DNA from: an uncultured Porphyromonadaceae bacterium | GTDB lineage: Bacteria; Bacteroidota; Bacteroidia; Bacteroidales; Muribaculaceae | Assembly: GCA_902491515.1 (NCBI GenBank) | Contig: CABUIC010000015.1 | Coordinates: forward strand, 1-60,736 | DNA length: 60,736 nt | Direction: 5' to 3' | Shown: positions 32,896 to 41,202 of the stretch, in pieces | Numbering within the stretch: the first letter of the stretch is position 1 | Layout of the letters: every line of letters begins with the position of its first letter | Program-made: the position numbers and the translations under genes | The notes under the pieces: generated by a model | Database searches by the model: none | What the model saw: only the letters and a program-made list of their open reading frames with translations | Told to the model about the DNA's origin: nothing

Positions 32896-32926
32896 CGAGG
32901 CCGCACCCCAAAAAGGCGCGGCCTCG
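32896..32926 (+). terminator. Terminator of the L28-L33-DUF4295 operon
   Basis: CGAGGCCGC (32896-32904) pairs with GCGGCCTCG (32918-32926), followed by TTGCTTAAT. It is a strong stem with a modest U-run. Confidence 0.75.
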
Positions 32927-32989
32927 TTGCTTAATATATTATATAAGTCTTATACCCTCCGCGAAGCGCCACGCGCCTGACGGCGGCCC

Positions 32990-33343
32990 TCAGCCGAGCT
33001 TGTCGGCCCATTCGTGCATCTTGTCGCCTATGCTGTCCAGCACGTCTGCGGCCTTGTCCTTAGCCTTGTTCAGGGCCGATTCCGGATTCTTCTTCTGCTC
33101 GTCGATTTTGCTCTGGATGGCGTCCGCTGCCTGATTCAGCTTGTCCTGTGCCTGATTTGCCACATTAGCGGCCTTGGCCTTGACGTCAGCCACCGTGCTC
33201 TCAGCGCGGTCCTTCACCGACTGGGTCTCCGCCTCTGCGGCATAGCCTGCGGCCTGCGCCGACACCTGCGCGGCGGCTTTCGATACCTCGGCGGCTGCCT
33301 TCGCAGCCGCTGCGTTTACTGTTGCGTTTGTCTTGGGGTCCAT
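32990..33343 (-). CDS. Ala/Lys-rich helical protein of unknown function (LEA/apolipoprotein-like)
   Basis: I do not recognise a specific family. The 117-residue protein is almost wholly helical and lacks Cys and Trp apart from one Trp near the C-terminus (HEWADKLG). Its repeats of AAAKAAAEVSKAAAQVSAQAA and AxxKAxxVANQAQDKLNQAAD give 11-residue amphipathic periodicity, as in LEA or apolipoprotein-like proteins. No signal peptide is visible. It stands alone between the L28 operon terminator and the divergent symporter gene. A stress or nucleoid-type role is possible but unsupported. Confidence 0.65.
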   Translation of the reverse strand: MDPKTNATVNAAAAKAAAEVSKAAAQVSAQAAGYAAEAETQSVKDRAESTVADVKAKAANVANQAQDKLNQAADAIQSKIDEQKKNPESALNKAKDKAADVLDSIGDKMHEWADKLG

Positions 33344-33499
33344 AGTATTCTTTTTTTAGGGTTTCGGTATATTAAACGCTCCGGCCGCCCCCTTTGTTGA
33401 CGGATTATCCTCTTTTTCTTTCCTTGTTTGAATAAAAATTGCTAATTTTGCATCAAAGATTCCGATTTGTTATTCATTTCCAATTACGTCGAACAATTT

Positions 33500-34855
33500 A
33501 TGTCTTCGAAAGTACAATTTTCAAGCAAAATAGGTCTCGTCGCGGCCACGGTCGGCTCGGCCATAGGCCTCGGAAACGTATGGCGTTTCCCCGCCGAGAC
33601 CCAGGCTAACGGTGGCGCAGCCTTCCTCCTCCTCTATATCGCTTGCGTCCTCCTCCTCGGCATCCCCGTAATGCTCGCCGAATTCTCCGTCGGCCGCGCC
33701 GGTCGCTCCGACGCCATCGGCTCCTTCCGACGCCTCTCCCCCGGAAAGCCCTGGTGGCTCCTCGGTGCCCTCGCTGTCCTCGCCTCCTATCTCATAACAG
33801 TCTTCTATATGGTCGTCGAAGGATGGACCCTCGAATATCTCTGGGAGGGTCTCTTCGGCTCCCTGTACGATTTCTCAGGCACCCCCGGAGCCACGGAGGC
33901 CGTCTTCGACTCCCGGATGGAAGCCCTCACCCACACCCCTCTCAAGCCCGCACTCTTCACCGCCGCCGTAATCCTCATCAACACCGGCGTCCTCCTCGGC
34001 GGAGTCCAGAAAGGCATCGAGCGCCTCTCCAACGTCCTCATGCCCCTCCTCTTCGTCATCCTTCTCATCCTCTGCGTGGTATCCCTCACCCTCCCGGGCG
34101 CCGGCGAGGGCCTCCGCTTCTTCCTCGAGCCCGACTTCTCCAAACTCTCCCCCGACGTCTTCGTCAACGCCCTCGGCCAGGCATTCTTCTCCCTCAGCCT
34201 CGGAATGGGCATCCTCATCACCTACGCCTCATACTACCCCGCCACCACAAGGCTCCCCCGCACAGCCCTAATCGTATCCCTCCTGAGTCTCCTCGTGGCC
34301 GTACTCATGGGCATGATAATCTTCCCGGCCGTCAAGACCTTCGGCCTCGACCGCAACATCCTCGAAGGCGCCACCCTCGTGTTCGTCACGCTCCCCGAAG
34401 TCTTCTCGCGCCTCCCCTTCCCGCAGCTCTGGAGCACCCTCTTCTTCGCACTCCTCCTCGTCGCCGCACTCACCTCCACAGTCTCCCTCTCCGAAGTCGC
34501 CGTGGCAACCCTTCAGGACCGCCTCGGATGGTCACGCCGCCGCGCCGTCCTCTCGGCCCTCCTCCCCCTCCTCGTCCTATCAGGCCTCTGCGCCCTATCA
34601 TTCAGCACATTCTCCGGCTGCACCGTCGACGGCTACAACTTCTTCGGACTCCTCGACAACATCACCACCAACTACATGTTGCCCTTCGTCGCCATCGGCA
34701 CAAGCCTCTACGTCGGATGGTGCATGCCCGCCTTCCGCGACGAGCTCTCCAACTACGGCTCCATGCGCTCGCACGTCACCGGCGTCACCCGCCTCATCCT
34801 CCGCTTCCTCGCCCCGGCCCTTATCCTCCTTATATTCATCTATAGATTCATCTGA
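33500..34855 (+). CDS. Sodium-dependent neurotransmitter-symporter family (SNF) transporter
   Basis: An inner-membrane Na+-coupled amino-acid-type transporter of 451 residues, LeuT fold. The first helix carries the unwound sodium-site motif GSAIGLGNVWRFP at about 19-31, followed by ETQANGGAAFLLLY. About eleven hydrophobic segments can be counted, ending in LILRFLAPALILLIFIYRFI. The ATG at 33500 (MSSKVQFSSKIG) is preferred over an upstream TTG because it sits next to the first helix. Eleven rather than twelve helices is common in bacterial members. The substrate is not readable. It is followed after 2 bases by a small membrane protein gene. Confidence 0.93.
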   Translation: MSSKVQFSSKIGLVAATVGSAIGLGNVWRFPAETQANGGAAFLLLYIACVLLLGIPVMLAEFSVGRAGRSDAIGSFRRLSPGKPWWLLGALAVLASYLITVFYMVVEGWTLEYLWEGLFGSLYDFSGTPGATEAVFDSRMEALTHTPLKPALFTAAVILINTGVLLGGVQKGIERLSNVLMPLLFVILLILCVVSLTLPGAGEGLRFFLEPDFSKLSPDVFVNALGQAFFSLSLGMGILITYASYYPATTRLPRTALIVSLLSLLVAVLMGMIIFPAVKTFGLDRNILEGATLVFVTLPEVFSRLPFPQLWSTLFFALLLVAALTSTVSLSEVAVATLQDRLGWSRRRAVLSALLPLLVLSGLCALSFSTFSGCTVDGYNFFGLLDNITTNYMLPFVAIGTSLYVGWCMPAFRDELSNYGSMRSHVTGVTRLILRFLAPALILLIFIYRFI

Positions 34856-34857
34856 CT

Positions 34858-35172
34858 ATGGGAAACACATCCCGACTCAGCCGTGCCCACACCCTCGCGT
34901 GGATATGCCTCGGCATGGCCCTCGCCCTCCTCGCCATCGGAGCATACATCGCAGTCCTCCGCTCCTCATCCCCCGCCGCCCACCGGCAGATGGACTCCGC
35001 CCTCATCGAACAGGCCGAACTAACCCTCCGCGCCGACACCATCCTCGTCACCGGCACCGACACCATGCGCCTCGCCAAACCGAAAAAGCCCAAAAAGCCC
35101 TCAGAGACCCCGCGCGAGCGCCGCCTCCCCGCCACCCGCGACTTCCTCAACGACGCCGTCCCCGCAAAATAA
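34858..35172 (+). CDS. Small single-pass membrane protein of unknown function
   Basis: Unrecognised, 104 residues. A positively charged start (MGNTSRLSRAH) precedes one membrane segment, LAWICLGMALALLAIGAYIAVL (about 12-33). A periplasmic or extracytoplasmic tail rich in Lys and Pro follows (LAKPKKPKKPSETPRERR near 73-90). It starts 2 bases after the symporter stop, so it is translationally linked and might be an accessory subunit. The high-GC antisense frame at the same place looks like a shadow. I hold the gene as probable because of spacing and membrane topology. Confidence 0.65.
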   Translation: MGNTSRLSRAHTLAWICLGMALALLAIGAYIAVLRSSSPAAHRQMDSALIEQAELTLRADTILVTGTDTMRLAKPKKPKKPSETPRERRLPATRDFLNDAVPAK

Positions 35173-35200
35173 CCGCCTGAAAGCGCAATCCCCGCCCTCC

Positions 35201-35301
35201 CCGCGTCAATTATACGGATGGAGGTTCATTGCCGCGTCAATCATGCGGAGGCCGGTTGCGTGAAATCCCCGTCCCCCCGCGTCCGGAGGGCAGTTGTGTG
35301 G
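35201..35301 (+). repeat. Family B cluster: three tandem degenerate units
   Basis: Three units each open with CCGCGTC (35201, 35232, 35277) and run into a CGGAGG-GGTTG-GTG type sequence. The third unit contains CCGGAGGGCAGTTGTGTGG (35283-35301) and, with its flank, matches 23313-23339 over 27 identical bases. The block ends 3 bases before the DUF3109 stop codon. Confidence 0.75.
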
Positions 35302-35304
35302 CTC

Positions 35305-35889
35305 TCACTTCTCCGGATTCTGCCGCAGGTATTCGTCGCAGGTCAGCTCCAGCTCTTTGTACCACTCCTCCCCGAAGCGCCGGATCAGCGGCGCCTTCAG
35401 AAACTTATAGGCCCGTACCCCCTTGGCGCGCCCCAGCACCTCCGCGCAGCGGCATATCTTCCAGCGGTGAAGGTTCACCGCCGTGAACCCGTCGTACTCC
35501 TTCAGACGCACCGGGTAGAGATGGCAGCTGATAGGCTTGTAGAAATCCGTCTTGCCCTCCCGGTAAGCCTTCTCGATGGCACACATGCACATCCCCCCCG
35601 GCCCGTAGGTCGTGAACACACAGTTGCGCCCCTCGACTATCTGCGTCACCAGGTCCCCCTCCTCGTCTACATAGCTCACACCGTTTTCCTCTATTTCCCT
35701 CAGCGCCGAGGGCAGGAGATAAGGCTTGACTACAGGAAGGATTTCCCGCAGCTTGCGGTCCTCCTCTTCGGTGATGGGGGCACCGGCGTCGCCGTCGATG
35801 CAGCATTGCCCCAGGCAGCTGTCGAGGTCGCAGAGAAAGAAGCGCTCGGCAAGGTCGAGGCTCACGAGGGTGTCTTGTATCTGAAGCAT
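35305..35889 (-). CDS. DUF3109 family Cys-rich protein
   Basis: Conserved protein of 194 residues with no established function. The N-terminal FFLCDLDSCLGQCCIDGDAGAP contains C20, C25, C29 and C30. Further Cys pairs occur in GMCMCAIEKA, ISCHLYPV and KICRCAEV, a pattern that recalls zinc- or iron-sulfur-binding Cys proteins of the YkgJ/CxxCxxCC group. The ATG at 35889 (MLQIQDTL) is the likely start; a further ATG at 35931 would overlap the neighbouring DUF5103 gene. It is transcribed in the same direction 13 bases downstream of DUF5103, so probably from the ung promoter region. Confidence 0.88.
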   Translation of the reverse strand: MLQIQDTLVSLDLAERFFLCDLDSCLGQCCIDGDAGAPITEEEDRKLREILPVVKPYLLPSALREIEENGVSYVDEEGDLVTQIVEGRNCVFTTYGPGGMCMCAIEKAYREGKTDFYKPISCHLYPVRLKEYDGFTAVNLHRWKICRCAEVLGRAKGVRAYKFLKAPLIRRFGEEWYKELELTCDEYLRQNPEK

Positions 35890-35902
35890 GATTGTGGAAT
35901 TG

Positions 35903-37168
35903 TCAATGGTCCGACACGGCGGCGCCCACACCGATCAGACGGTCGTAGCGCTCCCCGCGGCGGCGGTGATATACTTTGATGAGATATTCGTTCACGGTCT
36001 GCCACTTGTCGCCCTCGATGCGCGAGGTCGACCCCGACCGGTCGCCGGGTCTGGCCGTGAGGTACTGATAGTTGTAGGCCCCCTGTTTCAGAAGCAGCGC
36101 ACGCTCGTAGCGCCCGGTCTCCGGGCTCCGGTACATCCGCGACCCCTCGTCGAAGCGCCTCTGCACCATATCCCCGTCCAGGAAAACGGCTGTGCCCTCC
36201 GGAAGGTCGGGGGTGTCCAGCGCGAAGTGCACCACCACGTAGTCCGCCTCCGTGTCCGGCTCGTCGCTGTTGTATTCCCGGATGCGGAAGCGCCCGTGCT
36301 GCGTCTGGTCGTAGAGATATCCCTCCTCCGCCCGCGATGCGTCAGGGTAGAGCTCGAAGTGATAGTACGGCTCCGCATACTCTATGCGCTCCACGCCCAT
36401 CGTCGGATACTGCGTGTTCACCACCTCGAACCGGCGGTATTCGTTCCCCGCCTTGAAAATCAGCTCCGGACGGTGCTCGTACACCGCGAGCTTCCCCTGC
36501 ATCCGCAGGGGCTGACGAACAGCCGTCTCGTTGTCCAGACGCCCGTTTTGGCTCACTGCCACGAACAGCTCGTTGTAAGGGTCCTCGACGTAGGCGCGGT
36601 CCGTGTCCACACTGAAACTCACCTGCTGCCACTCCCGGCGGAAGCCCTTGTCCGTCGAGGCCGTGACGTCTGCCCCCACCACCGGAGCCGTGTTCTCGCA
36701 CATGCTGAAACGCACCTGTGCAATCGGCGCCTCAGGGTCGTTCTCCGGGTAGATTTTCAGAAGGTAGTTCCCCGAAATCAGAGGCTGCATCTGCTCGTTG
36801 GGGATGGCAAGGCGGTAATTCACATAGTGCTGCGTCGTCCCGCGCGAATATTCATAGTCCTCGACTGTCCCCTCGTTGAAGCCCTCGATGAATTCCGAGC
36901 TCACCAGCCCCGACGGACGCCACTGCGCCGTGCAGTGCTCGAGGCTGTAGCGGAAAAACTCGCGGTCCTCCTCCAGACGGTCGAAACTCACAACCAGCCT
37001 GTCAGGCGTACCCATGAAAATTATCGGCGGCGCGAAAGGATTGCTCTCCATCTCCGCACGCAGCGTCTTGGTCCGCGAGTCGAATACTCCCGTCATCGTG
37101 TCGACAGGCTTCTCCCCCCTGGCCGTCAGGACCAGAAGCACCATAAGAGCTGTCAGGACCCTTCTCAT
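35903..37168 (-). CDS. DUF5103 domain protein, exported
   Basis: A Bacteroidota envelope protein of 421 residues with a signal peptide (MRRVLTALMVLLVLTARG). Beta-rich throughout: VFDSRTKTLRAEME, FIEGFNEGTVEDYEYSRGTTQHYVNYRLAIPNEQMQPLISGNYLLKIYPEN and DTPDLPEGTAVFLDGDMVQRRFDE fit the Ig-like fold of DUF5103. Function is unknown; the family has been linked to the outer membrane. The ATG at 37168 overlaps the ung stop (ATGA), choosing it over 37177 or 37210 and indicating translational coupling with a DNA repair gene. Confidence 0.85.
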   Translation of the reverse strand: MRRVLTALMVLLVLTARGEKPVDTMTGVFDSRTKTLRAEMESNPFAPPIIFMGTPDRLVVSFDRLEEDREFFRYSLEHCTAQWRPSGLVSSEFIEGFNEGTVEDYEYSRGTTQHYVNYRLAIPNEQMQPLISGNYLLKIYPENDPEAPIAQVRFSMCENTAPVVGADVTASTDKGFRREWQQVSFSVDTDRAYVEDPYNELFVAVSQNGRLDNETAVRQPLRMQGKLAVYEHRPELIFKAGNEYRRFEVVNTQYPTMGVERIEYAEPYYHFELYPDASRAEEGYLYDQTQHGRFRIREYNSDEPDTEADYVVVHFALDTPDLPEGTAVFLDGDMVQRRFDEGSRMYRSPETGRYERALLLKQGAYNYQYLTARPGDRSGSTSRIEGDKWQTVNEYLIKVYHRRRGERYDRLIGVGAAVSDH

Positions 37169-37839
37169 GGCAGCCATTGAATCGGGGTGCGCCCGTGCGC
37201 CTCCAGCCATGCGTTGGCCTGAGAGAAATGATGGTTTCCGAAAAAGCCCCGGTGAGCCGACAGCGGAGAAGGGTGGGGCGACGTGAGCACGAGGTGCTTG
37301 GAGCGGTCGATGAATTCACCCTTCCGTATGGCATACGAACCCCAGAGAAGGAACACAACCCCCTCCGTCCGCTCGTTGATGGCGCGCACAACCGCGTCTG
37401 TGAATCTCTCCCAGCCCTGCCCCTGATGCGACCCCGCACGGTGCTCGTCCACCGTCAGCGTCGCGTTCAGCAGAAGCACACCCTGACGCGCCCAGCGCTC
37501 AAGATTCCCCGTCGCAGGCATCTCCCCGGGGCGCCCCATGTCCGAGGCCACCTCCTTGAAAATATTCACCAGCGACGGAGGCATCGCCTGACCGTCGGCC
37601 ACAGAGAAGCAGAGCCCGTTGGCCTGACCCGGTCCGTGGTAGGGGTCCTGTCCAAGAATCACAACCTTCACCTCGTCCAGCGGACAGGCGTCGAAAGCCG
37701 CGAAAATCCGGCCCGGACGCGGCCACACCGGGCCGCGACGGTAAGCATCCTTTACAAATCCTGTAAGTTGCTCGAAATAAGGCGCATCCCATTCCTCGGC
37801 AAGTGCCGCGCGCCATGTGGGGTCAATCTGTACGTTCAT
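37165..37839 (-). CDS. ung: Uracil-DNA glycosylase (family 1)
   Basis: Removes uracil from DNA as the first step of base excision repair; 224 residues, normal length. Catalytic water-activating Asp D65 is in GQDPYHGPGQANGLCFSV (63-80), and the His/Leu loop HPSPLSAHRGFFG lies near 187-199. FKEVASDMG is the minor-groove block. It is the first gene of ung-DUF5103-DUF3109. It faces the tRNA-Arg gene; its start is only 4 bases from the -33 of the tRNA promoter, so the two may interfere. Confidence 0.96.
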   Translation of the reverse strand: MNVQIDPTWRAALAEEWDAPYFEQLTGFVKDAYRRGPVWPRPGRIFAAFDACPLDEVKVVILGQDPYHGPGQANGLCFSVADGQAMPPSLVNIFKEVASDMGRPGEMPATGNLERWARQGVLLLNATLTVDEHRAGSHQGQGWERFTDAVVRAINERTEGVVFLLWGSYAIRKGEFIDRSKHLVLTSPHPSPLSAHRGFFGNHHFSQANAWLEAHGRTPIQWLP

Positions 37840-37842
37840 TTT

Positions 37843-37874
37843 TTTGCAAATCTACGAAAAATTGCGTAAATTTG
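37843..37874 (+). promoter_or_regulatory. Promoter of tRNA-Arg
   Basis: TTTG (37843-37846), 20 bases, TAAATTTG (37867-37874). Predicted start about 35 bases before the tRNA 5' end. Confidence 0.75.
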
Positions 37875-37914
37875 CATTGTCAAAGCCCCGAAAAGCCCCG
37901 ACATACATATTTTC

Positions 37915-37986
37915 GCCTCTGTAGTTCAACGAATAGAATAAAGGATTCCGGTTCCTTAGATCAGGGTTTGATTCCCTGCGGAGGTA
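37915..37986 (+). tRNA. tRNA-Arg, anticodon CCG
   Basis: The full cloverleaf folds by eye: acceptor GCCTCTG/CGGAGGT, D-stem GTTC/GAAT, anticodon stem AAGGA/TCCTT with loop TTCCGGT (anticodon CCG, reading CGG), a five-base variable loop AGATC, and T-stem CAGGG/CCCTG with loop TTTGATT. The discriminator base is A; CCA is not encoded (CAA follows). Length is 72 bases. It has its own promoter and a strong terminator, so it is a monocistronic tRNA. Confidence 0.93.
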
Positions 37987-37993
37987 CAACCCT

Positions 37994-38029
37994 AAAAATC
38001 GGGCCCGCAAACAAGCAGGCCCGATTTTT
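37994..38029 (+). terminator. Terminator of tRNA-Arg
   Basis: AAAAATCGGGCC (37994-38005) pairs with GGCCCGATTTTT (38018-38029), giving a 12-bp stem and a run of eight U. It starts 8 bases after the tRNA. Confidence 0.9.
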
Positions 38030-38060
38030 TTTCATCTCCCTCCGGGGTGCCCGTCAGTGA

Positions 38061-38086
38061 TCCGGAGGGAGGTTCAGTGCCGCGTC
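38061..38086 (+). repeat. Family B fragment
   Basis: TCCGGAGGGAGGTTCAGTG then CCGCGTC. It closely matches 35213-35238 (CGGATGGAGGTTCATTG then CCGCGTC) and keeps the unit boundary. Confidence 0.65.
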
Positions 38087-38131
38087 CAAATCCCTGTCCC
38101 CCCCCTTTTTTCTGCGCTTTTTTGGGAAATT

Positions 38132-38163
38132 TTTGTCAAGTCCGATTATTATCGTTAATTTTG
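38132..38163 (+). promoter_or_regulatory. Promoter of prmA
   Basis: TTTG (38132-38135), 20 bases, TAATTTTG (38156-38163). Predicted leader of about 25 bases before the prmA ATG. Confidence 0.75.
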
Positions 38164-38193
38164 CATAATTATTGCAATTCAATCTCCACGCAT

Positions 38194-39057
38194 ATGAACG
38201 ATTACTACGAAGTGGACTTCCGCCTCGCGCCTCCCTCGACCGACGCCTGCGACCTCCTGGCCGACGAACTCGGCGCGGTCGGATTCGAGACCTTCGAGCC
38301 CGCACCCGACGGCGCATCCATGAAGGCTTTCGTCCCTGCCGCCCTTTTCTCCGAAGCCGCTGTCAGCGAGGCCGTCGCCTCCCTGCCGATTCCCGTCGTC
38401 ATCGACTTCTCCGCCGAGTTTGTCGAGGGCCGCGACTGGAATGCCGAGTGGGAGAAAAACTACTTCAAGCCCATTCTCATCGGTTCCCGCGTGGCAATCC
38501 ACAGCAGTTTCCATTCCGACGTCCCCCCCGCCGAATACGACATCGTAATCGACCCCAAAATGGCCTTCGGCACCGGCCACCATGCCACGACAACCCTTAT
38601 GGTCCGCGGCATCCTCGAAGCCGACCTGACCGGCAAGTTCATTGTCGACATGGGCACAGGCACCGGCATTCTCGCCATCCTCTGCGCCATGCGCGGCGCC
38701 GCACGCGTAACCGCCGTCGAAATCGACGGATTCGCCATAGTCAACACCCGCGAGAACCTGACCCTCAACGGCGTGGACGCCCGCATCGAGGCCGTCCACG
38801 GCGACGTCTCTGCCCTCTCCGCGCTCCCCGACGCCTCTCAGGATCTCTTCCTCGCAAACATCAACCGCAACGTCATAACCGCCGACATCGCCGCCTACGC
38901 CCGGACCCTCCGCCCCGGCGGCGCGATGCTCCTCAGCGGCTTCTATACAGCCGACATCCCCTGTGTGGCCGCCGCCGCCGAGCCCTGCGGCCTGTCGGTG
39001 GTCTCCCACGCCGAGCTCGACTCCTGGGCATGCCTCCGCCTCACCAAAAAACAGTGA
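38194..39057 (+). CDS. prmA: 50S ribosomal protein L11 methyltransferase PrmA
   Basis: SAM-dependent methyltransferase that modifies L11; 287 residues. Substrate-recognition N-domain: FRLAPPSTDACDLLADELGAVGFETFE. The class I core has VDMGTGTGILAILCAMRGA (SAM loop near 151-169) and the NPPF-like LANINRNVI. The DPKMAFGTGHHATT block is characteristic of PrmA. The ATG at 38194 is chosen from the promoter position and the start of family homology; the frame is open 49 codons further upstream across the repeat. The next gene begins 2 bases after its stop. Confidence 0.94.
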   Translation: MNDYYEVDFRLAPPSTDACDLLADELGAVGFETFEPAPDGASMKAFVPAALFSEAAVSEAVASLPIPVVIDFSAEFVEGRDWNAEWEKNYFKPILIGSRVAIHSSFHSDVPPAEYDIVIDPKMAFGTGHHATTTLMVRGILEADLTGKFIVDMGTGTGILAILCAMRGAARVTAVEIDGFAIVNTRENLTLNGVDARIEAVHGDVSALSALPDASQDLFLANINRNVITADIAAYARTLRPGGAMLLSGFYTADIPCVAAAAEPCGLSVVSHAELDSWACLRLTKKQ

Positions 39058-39059
39058 AA

Positions 39060-39677
39060 ATGAAATCCTTCCGTCTTCTCTCCATCGCTTTCGCCCTTGC
39101 CCTCGCCGGAGCCATGGACTCCGCGGCTCAAGACACGCTCCCCCGGGCCACTTTCGTGGCCGACAGCGCCGCCATGGCCGCCGCACAGCAGGAGAGAATC
39201 ATCATCGACAACCATCCCCGCGGCCGCTTCCGCTGGGGAGCCGACGTCGGAACAACCATCGACATGACCGGCCAGGGGGTCTCCAGCTATGACATCTCCA
39301 TATCACTCGGCTTCACCCGGAAGTGGATTAACTTCCTCGGATTCGGCGCAAAGGCTTGCTTCGCTGTCGGCAATTCAGCCCGCGCATATCCCCTCTTTCT
39401 GAATTTCAGAACCAATTTCAAGAACCGGCCCTCCGTCGTCTTCTGGGACGCCAAGGGCGGTGTCGCCCTCAACTATCCCGGCGACAACCGCTCCCACATC
39501 GGGGCTTACGTAGCGACAGGCGTCGGTTTCTACCTCGCGCGGAGCGCCACTTTCAGCTCCCATATCCTCGTGGGCTACACCTTCCGCCAGCAGGACCCCG
39601 CATGGACCCCCGCCGATGCCGATTCTCCACTGAAAGACCTCCATATGGCCACCTTCAAAATCGGCGTGATGTTCTGA
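39060..39677 (+). CDS. Putative outer-membrane beta-barrel-like exported protein
   Basis: Unrecognised, 205 residues. The signal peptide is MKSFRLLSIAFALALAGAMDSAAQ. The body is beta-rich with alternating hydrophobic residues and many Gly/aromatic turns: RFRWGADVGTTIDMTGQGVSSYDISISLGF, GAYVATGVGFYLARSATFSSHILVGYTF, ending MATFKIGVMF with a terminal Phe. That is the pattern of an eight-stranded outer-membrane barrel. It starts 2 bases after prmA, so co-transcription is likely. No closer identity can be given. Confidence 0.78.
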   Translation: MKSFRLLSIAFALALAGAMDSAAQDTLPRATFVADSAAMAAAQQERIIIDNHPRGRFRWGADVGTTIDMTGQGVSSYDISISLGFTRKWINFLGFGAKACFAVGNSARAYPLFLNFRTNFKNRPSVVFWDAKGGVALNYPGDNRSHIGAYVATGVGFYLARSATFSSHILVGYTFRQQDPAWTPADADSPLKDLHMATFKIGVMF

Positions 39678-39748
39678 CCTCCTAATCCCTCAATTCGACA
39701 AGCAATATTTTCCAGATAAATTTCCAAAACCGTTTTTTTTAGGATAAG

Positions 39749-40534
39749 ATGAAAAAATCAGTCATCGCCGGCGCCCTTGCCCTCGCAGTGCTTCTCTGCG
39801 GCGCACCCGTCGCCCTAGCTAAAATCAATCTCGGAAAAGCCGCCTCCGGCATTGGAAAAATGGCTCAGGCCGTCACTCTCACCGACGCCCAGATGGCCGG
39901 GTACGCACGCGAGTCCGTCGACTGGATGGATACCCACAACAAAGTCTCCGACGCCGACAGCGAATACACCAAGCGCCTCAACCGCCTCACCGCCGGGCTC
40001 ACCCAAGCCGACGGCATACCCTTGAATTTCAAGGTCTACGAAGTAATCGACGTCAACGCATTCGCCTGCCCCGACGGCAGCGTCCGCGTGTTCTCCTCCC
40101 TTATGGACATCATGAGCGACGACGAGCTTCTTGGCGTTATCGGCCATGAAATCGGCCACGTGGCAAAACACCACTCCAAGAAGGCTTTCAAGGAAGAACT
40201 CATGGCCGACGCTCTCAAGGACGGCATGGCCGCCGCCGGTGGTGTGGCCGCCGCCCTCTCCGAATCCCAGCTCACAACCCTCGGTCAGGCACTCGCCGGC
40301 GCTAAGTACTCACAGAAGCAGGAGAACGAAGCCGACGACTTCGGCTACGACTTCCTCAAGTCCAACGGCAATAACCCCTGGGGCATGGTCATGGCCTTCG
40401 AGAAGCTCGACAGCATGAGCGGCTCCTCCAAGTCGAGCATGATCGACCGCATGTTCTCCACACATCCCCAGACCGTCGACCGCATCGCGCGCATGACCAA
40501 GCGCTGCGAGAAGGACAATATCGCACGGTCCTGA
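39749..40534 (+). CDS. M48-family periplasmic metalloprotease
   Basis: A zinc protease of the HtpX/BepA/Oma1-like M48 group; 261 residues. The signal peptide MKKSVIAGALALAVLLCGAPVALA is followed by a helical prodomain. H133-E134-IG-H137 is the zinc site, with the third ligand likely the first Glu in ENEADDFGYDF near 190. The C-terminus RMFSTHPQTVDRIARM is the usual M48 end. Such proteins often control outer-membrane protein quality, and the upstream barrel-like gene fits that, but the target is unknown. It starts 71 bases after the barrel gene. Confidence 0.9.
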   Translation: MKKSVIAGALALAVLLCGAPVALAKINLGKAASGIGKMAQAVTLTDAQMAGYARESVDWMDTHNKVSDADSEYTKRLNRLTAGLTQADGIPLNFKVYEVIDVNAFACPDGSVRVFSSLMDIMSDDELLGVIGHEIGHVAKHHSKKAFKEELMADALKDGMAAAGGVAAALSESQLTTLGQALAGAKYSQKQENEADDFGYDFLKSNGNNPWGMVMAFEKLDSMSGSSKSSMIDRMFSTHPQTVDRIARMTKRCEKDNIARS

Positions 40535-40547
40535 TTTCAGGACGCCT

Positions 40548-41180
40548 ATGCCTGCCCCCGCCTTCCGTCCCTTCGCGGCCTTCTGCATCGCCGCCCTGCT
40601 TGCGGCCCTCCCGGCGCGGCCTTTCCCGCCCCGCGATTTCGACTGCGGGTACGAGTGGCGGGGAATTGATTTCCTCTCCGACAAGCCCTTCTCCCGTCCG
40701 GTGGAGATTGTTCCCGGCGCCGACTCCGGGCGCGGCCTCCTTCCCCTCGAGATTTATATCGGAAACTACGTCGTCTCGGCCACCTTCTCCATTGCCGACC
40801 GGACCGTGGCTATTCCCGCCGGGCAGTTCCTCTGCTACGACCCCACGGCCCGTATGGACGTCTTCTTCTACCACGGCCGCTGGGATTCGGGTGTGAACAT
40901 CCCCCTTTCCGCCGACGCCGTTTTCTCTCCCGGCGAAGCCGGTTTCCTCCTCCCGCCGGACGAGACCATCGTCATCGGCAACGATTCCCGGGGCCTCCTC
41001 ATGTGCGGACGCGAAAATATCCTCGCACCGCTTTCCGGCATTACCGCACCGGTAGCGGCCCCGCTCGGAGAAGCCCGTTTTTTCTCCCTCGACGGCAGGG
41101 CGCTCTCCGGCACGCCACGCCTCCCCGGAATCTACGTCCGCGTCTGCGGCTCCGACCGGAGCCTTCTGATTGTTAAATGA
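40548..41180 (+). CDS. Secreted protein of unknown function with C-terminal tail
   Basis: Unrecognised, 210 residues. The signal peptide covers about MPAPAFRPFAAFCIAALLAALPARP. Beta-rich segments follow: LPLEIYIGNYVVSATFSI, GQFLCYDPTARMDVFFYHGRWDSGVNIPLS. The end, ARFFSLDGRALSGTPRLPGIYVRV, is a short tail of the same kind as the 22165-23118 and 41203-42729 proteins. It starts 13 bases after the M48 gene and ends 22 bases before the next secreted protein, so the three are likely co-transcribed. Confidence 0.72.
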   Translation: MPAPAFRPFAAFCIAALLAALPARPFPPRDFDCGYEWRGIDFLSDKPFSRPVEIVPGADSGRGLLPLEIYIGNYVVSATFSIADRTVAIPAGQFLCYDPTARMDVFFYHGRWDSGVNIPLSADAVFSPGEAGFLLPPDETIVIGNDSRGLLMCGRENILAPLSGITAPVAAPLGEARFFSLDGRALSGTPRLPGIYVRVCGSDRSLLIVK

Positions 41181-41202
41181 CTTTTTGATTCTATATATCA
41201 TC

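Larger units (their letters stand above)
37840..38193. other. Intergenic region with tRNA, two promoters, terminator and family B repeat
   Basis: Between ung and prmA, read on the plus strand: tRNA promoter (37843-37874), tRNA-Arg (37915-37986), terminator (37994-38029), a family B fragment (38061-38086) and the prmA promoter (38132-38163). I see no protein gene. Confidence 0.75.

Noticed and set aside
35201..35301. Tandem units at 35201 as a CRISPR array
   Set aside because: Only three degenerate units, irregular spacing, no spacers of uniform length and no cas genes nearby.
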